DNA from: Microvirga massiliensis
GTDB lineage: Bacteria; Pseudomonadota; Alphaproteobacteria; Rhizobiales; Beijerinckiaceae
Direction of reading: 5' to 3'
Length of the DNA stretch: 64,000 bases
NCBI RefSeq assembly: GCF_001006805.1
Contig: NZ_LN811350.1
Location: forward strand, 904,112 to 968,111
The translations under genes were made by a program, and so were the position numbers. The notes below the pieces were generated by a model that made no database searches, was not told the DNA's origin, and worked only from the letters and a program-made list of their open reading frames with translations. Of the stretch, positions 62,619 through 64,000 are shown in pieces (the stretch's first letter is position 1; each line of letters opens with the position of its first letter).

Positions 62619-62904
62619 ATCTTTTCCTTCCTTTCTGTTATGTCGGCTTTGCGCCCGCTCCGGCGACGCCCATTTCGAGGCCAAAGCTTCCGGTCATCAC
62701 ACCGGAAGGGGGTCCAGGGCTGCCAAAAGCCTGTTTCTGCGTAATGCCAGGTTTCTGCTGAGCGATTGGCCTGCAATGCCGGCGCCGCGCATGCCCTTCG
62801 TGAGGCAGGCGCGTTCGTCGCTCCGAGTCGGTCGTGTCCTAGATGGCGGGTACGGCGCGCGGCCAGCGTCAGTTGTATTCGAGCTGGCAGCTACACGCAA
62901 ACGC

Positions 62905-63020
62905 CGTTTAACTCAGTGTAGCCATAAGTTATATATATGTCAGATTGGACGAGAAACAAGATGCAACAGGATTTTAAATATCTCTCTAGTAATACTCCTG
63001 TGTATAGAGAGTTTTACTAG
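62905..63020. other. AT-rich island upstream of the IS remnant
   Basis: A stretch such as GTTATATATATG, AGGATTTTAAATATC and TTTTACTAGGATC is strikingly AT-rich for this GC-rich window. It includes the 7-bp inverted arms CTCTCTA/TAGAGAG (about 62981-63011). No gene is visible; it is probably foreign DNA at an insertion scar. Confidence 0.55.
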
Positions 63021-63104
63021 GATCTGTCGGCGTTCATCGCTTCGCTCGGGATTCCGCAGCGGCGGCAAATCGGATTCAAGGCTGGCTAACAACGGAGGTC
63101 AATC

Positions 63105-63345
63105 TTGGATCGCAGTGTGTTGAGCGATGCGCAGTGGGAACGGGTGGCACCGCTGCTGCCCGGCAAAGCGGGGGCTCCGGGCCGCTCAGGGGCCGACAAC
63201 CGGCGCTTTCTCGAGGCGTTGCTGTGGATCACGAGCACCGGCGCACCCTGGCGCGATCTCCACCCCCGCCTTCGGGAACCGGAACCCGGCCTGTGGAGCG
63301 CCGACGATCCCAGGTGTCTTCGCCGCACTTCGGGCCGGGGTGGAT
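63105..63345 (+). pseudogene. IS5-family transposase remnant, frameshifted and truncated
   Basis: A TTG start with ACGGAGGTC upstream opens VLSDAQWERVAPLLPGKAG, then GADNRRFLEALLWITSTGAPWRDL, the N-terminal domain of IS5-type (DUF4096-containing) transposases. After PWRDL the reading continues in another frame (PAFGNRNPACG, equivalent to the usual FGNWNTV) from about 63260, and the catalytic DDE domain is missing. It is therefore an inactive fragment. Confidence 0.75.
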
Positions 63346-63560
63346 CGGCTTCTTGCGATGCAGCATACGCGTCAGAACATGTGGCGCATGTGTCGATCGC
63401 ATGGAACAGTCACAGATCTGTCATGAAACGCCAGAATTCCTCACACGAGGCGCAGAGTGGCGGCAGTTCATGCAGGTTTTCCGGCGTTTTCGGAACGTGC
63501 TGGACAAATCCGGAGGGTGCGTGCCTTGCATTCTGATGCGATGCGCCATATGTGCGCCGC

Positions 63561-63648
63561 GTGACGCGCGATTGGCGTCGCGTGTCACTGCCCTTCTTGG
63601 GCGTTTCCTCCCTAAACTTCGGGCCGCTCTTCGGGGCGGCCTTTTTTT
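63561..63648 (+). ncRNA. Candidate trans-acting small RNA (about 88 nt)
   Basis: A compact three-hairpin layout without a coding frame. Stem 1 is GTGACGCGCGA / TCGCGTGTCAC (63561-63571 and 63578-63588). A short stem GCCC-TTCTT-GGGC follows. The unpaired element TTTCCTCCCT (63604-63613) is a perfect anti-Shine-Dalgarno-like stretch. A terminator with a TTCG tetraloop and seven T closes it. The plan resembles Hfq-dependent rhizobial sRNAs, in particular the MmgR/alpha-r8 type, which I recall as carrying UUUCCUCCCU in single-stranded form. A -10-like CATATG at 63547 would fit a start at ~63560. Confidence 0.6.
63622..63648 (+). terminator. Strong Rho-independent terminator
   Basis: GGCCGCTC (63622-63629), TTCG tetraloop, GGGCGGCC (63634-63641; one G-T pair), then TTTTTTT. 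No protein gene ends just upstream on this strand, which points to an RNA gene. Confidence 0.85.
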
Positions 63649-63931
63649 GTCATACGAGCAGGTCACCTCTGCGGTCCGCAGAGGCGATTCGGTGAGGCAT
63701 TACGAAATGGTGAGATGTTCGTGCGTCGGGTTCAAGCTGCCGTGGACGGCGCACGCTCGGTGTCCGATCCAGTTGTAAAGGGCTTCGCCAGACCATAATT
63801 CCTCGGCACAAAGCAGAATGAGTCGACCTTCTCCTCGCAGATCGTGATCATGCCCAATCTGACCGCGTTCAGAGAAGCTGCGGTTACCGGGTAAAAACAG
63901 GTCGCCGACCTTGGGACGGAAAACTTCGCAC

Positions 63932-64000
63932 ATGACAGCTCACGGCTCGTTTGGTCTCAACGAGGCTTTTGACCCGGATACGACCCGTCTTCTCGCCAGC
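63932..64000 (+). CDS. Start of an unidentified gene running off the window
   Basis: An ATG at 63932 opens MTAHGSFGLNEAFDPDTTRL and stays open to the right edge. The DPDTTRLLAS segment resembles N-termini of small conserved helical proteins in Rhizobiales, but only 23 residues are visible. A weak GGACGGA lies upstream. Function cannot be assigned. Confidence 0.45.
   Translation, partial: MTAHGSFGLNEAFDPDTTRLLAS

Noticed and set aside
63134..63778. Plus-strand open frame of 214 codons over the IS remnant and terminator
   Set aside because: It runs through a strong terminator and the transposase similarity lies in other frames.
63700..63933. Minus-strand open frame of 77 codons at the right end
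   Set aside because: It starts on top of the plus-strand gene start at 63932 with no similarity or clear ribosome-binding site. It remains possible but unsupported.

Overview
The window is a contiguous, GC-rich piece of an alphaproteobacterial chromosome, almost certainly Rhizobiales. The reasons are a class II aroA coupled to cmk, a FYDLN-type acidic zinc-ribbon protein, a malic enzyme–PTA hybrid, a complete glpSTPQUV-type glycerol importer, many orphan periplasmic binding proteins, small proteins ending in ETFPASDPVSV, and interspersed palindromic repeats built on GTCATTGCG...GCAATCC. I cannot name the genus from sequence alone.

Layout. 1-13.4 kb is housekeeping: 3'-truncated mutS, maeB, a HAD hydrolase, hrpB, mgsA, a von Willebrand-type exported protein, cmk, aroA, the FYDLN protein, tRNA-Ala(GGC), an antibiotic-biosynthesis-monooxygenase-like protein and msrB. 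13.5-31 kb is a transport and signalling region. It holds an orphan amino-acid binding protein, an orphan TRAP binding protein, a four-gene molybdenum-hydroxylase operon (TTT binding protein, [2Fe-2S] subunit, Mo subunit, leaderless ModA-like protein), a very large adenylate cyclase with six near-identical PAS repeats of exactly 129 residues, a proVWX-like betaine importer and an MFS permease. 31.5-35.4 kb is a small stress-like cluster (DUF2267 protein, hydrolase, phosphoribosyltransferase, DHFR-like protein) bracketed by two paralogous 91-residue proteins.

35.7-42.9 kb looks like one catabolic regulon: a tripartite tricarboxylate transporter, a class III CoA-transferase, a crotonase-fold protein without the usual catalytic glutamates, and a GntR/FadR regulator. 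The same palindrome, TTTGAATTCAAA, occurs before the transporter and twice in the region between regulator and crotonase. panC follows, then a repeat-filled gap, then the glpSTPQUV-type operon on the minus strand (50.8 to 44.5 kb). 58.7-51.2 kb is a seven-gene minus-strand operon: IclR regulator, E1 alpha and beta of a 2-oxoacid dehydrogenase, TRAP transporter dctPQM and an acetolactate-synthase-like TPP enzyme. Divergent from it is a protein of unknown function made of two copies of an SHGG...DAGIG module; the two units share a TTCCG-N5-CGGAA operator candidate.

59.7-62.7 kb contains three Rnk/GreA-C-like proteins in a row, interleaved with very small genes, one of them a clear single-pass membrane protein of 53 residues. 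The right end holds an AT-rich island, a frameshifted IS5-type transposase remnant, a strong candidate trans-acting small RNA (about 63561-63648) and the start of a gene running off the window. No CRISPR array, prophage, restriction or conjugation genes were seen.
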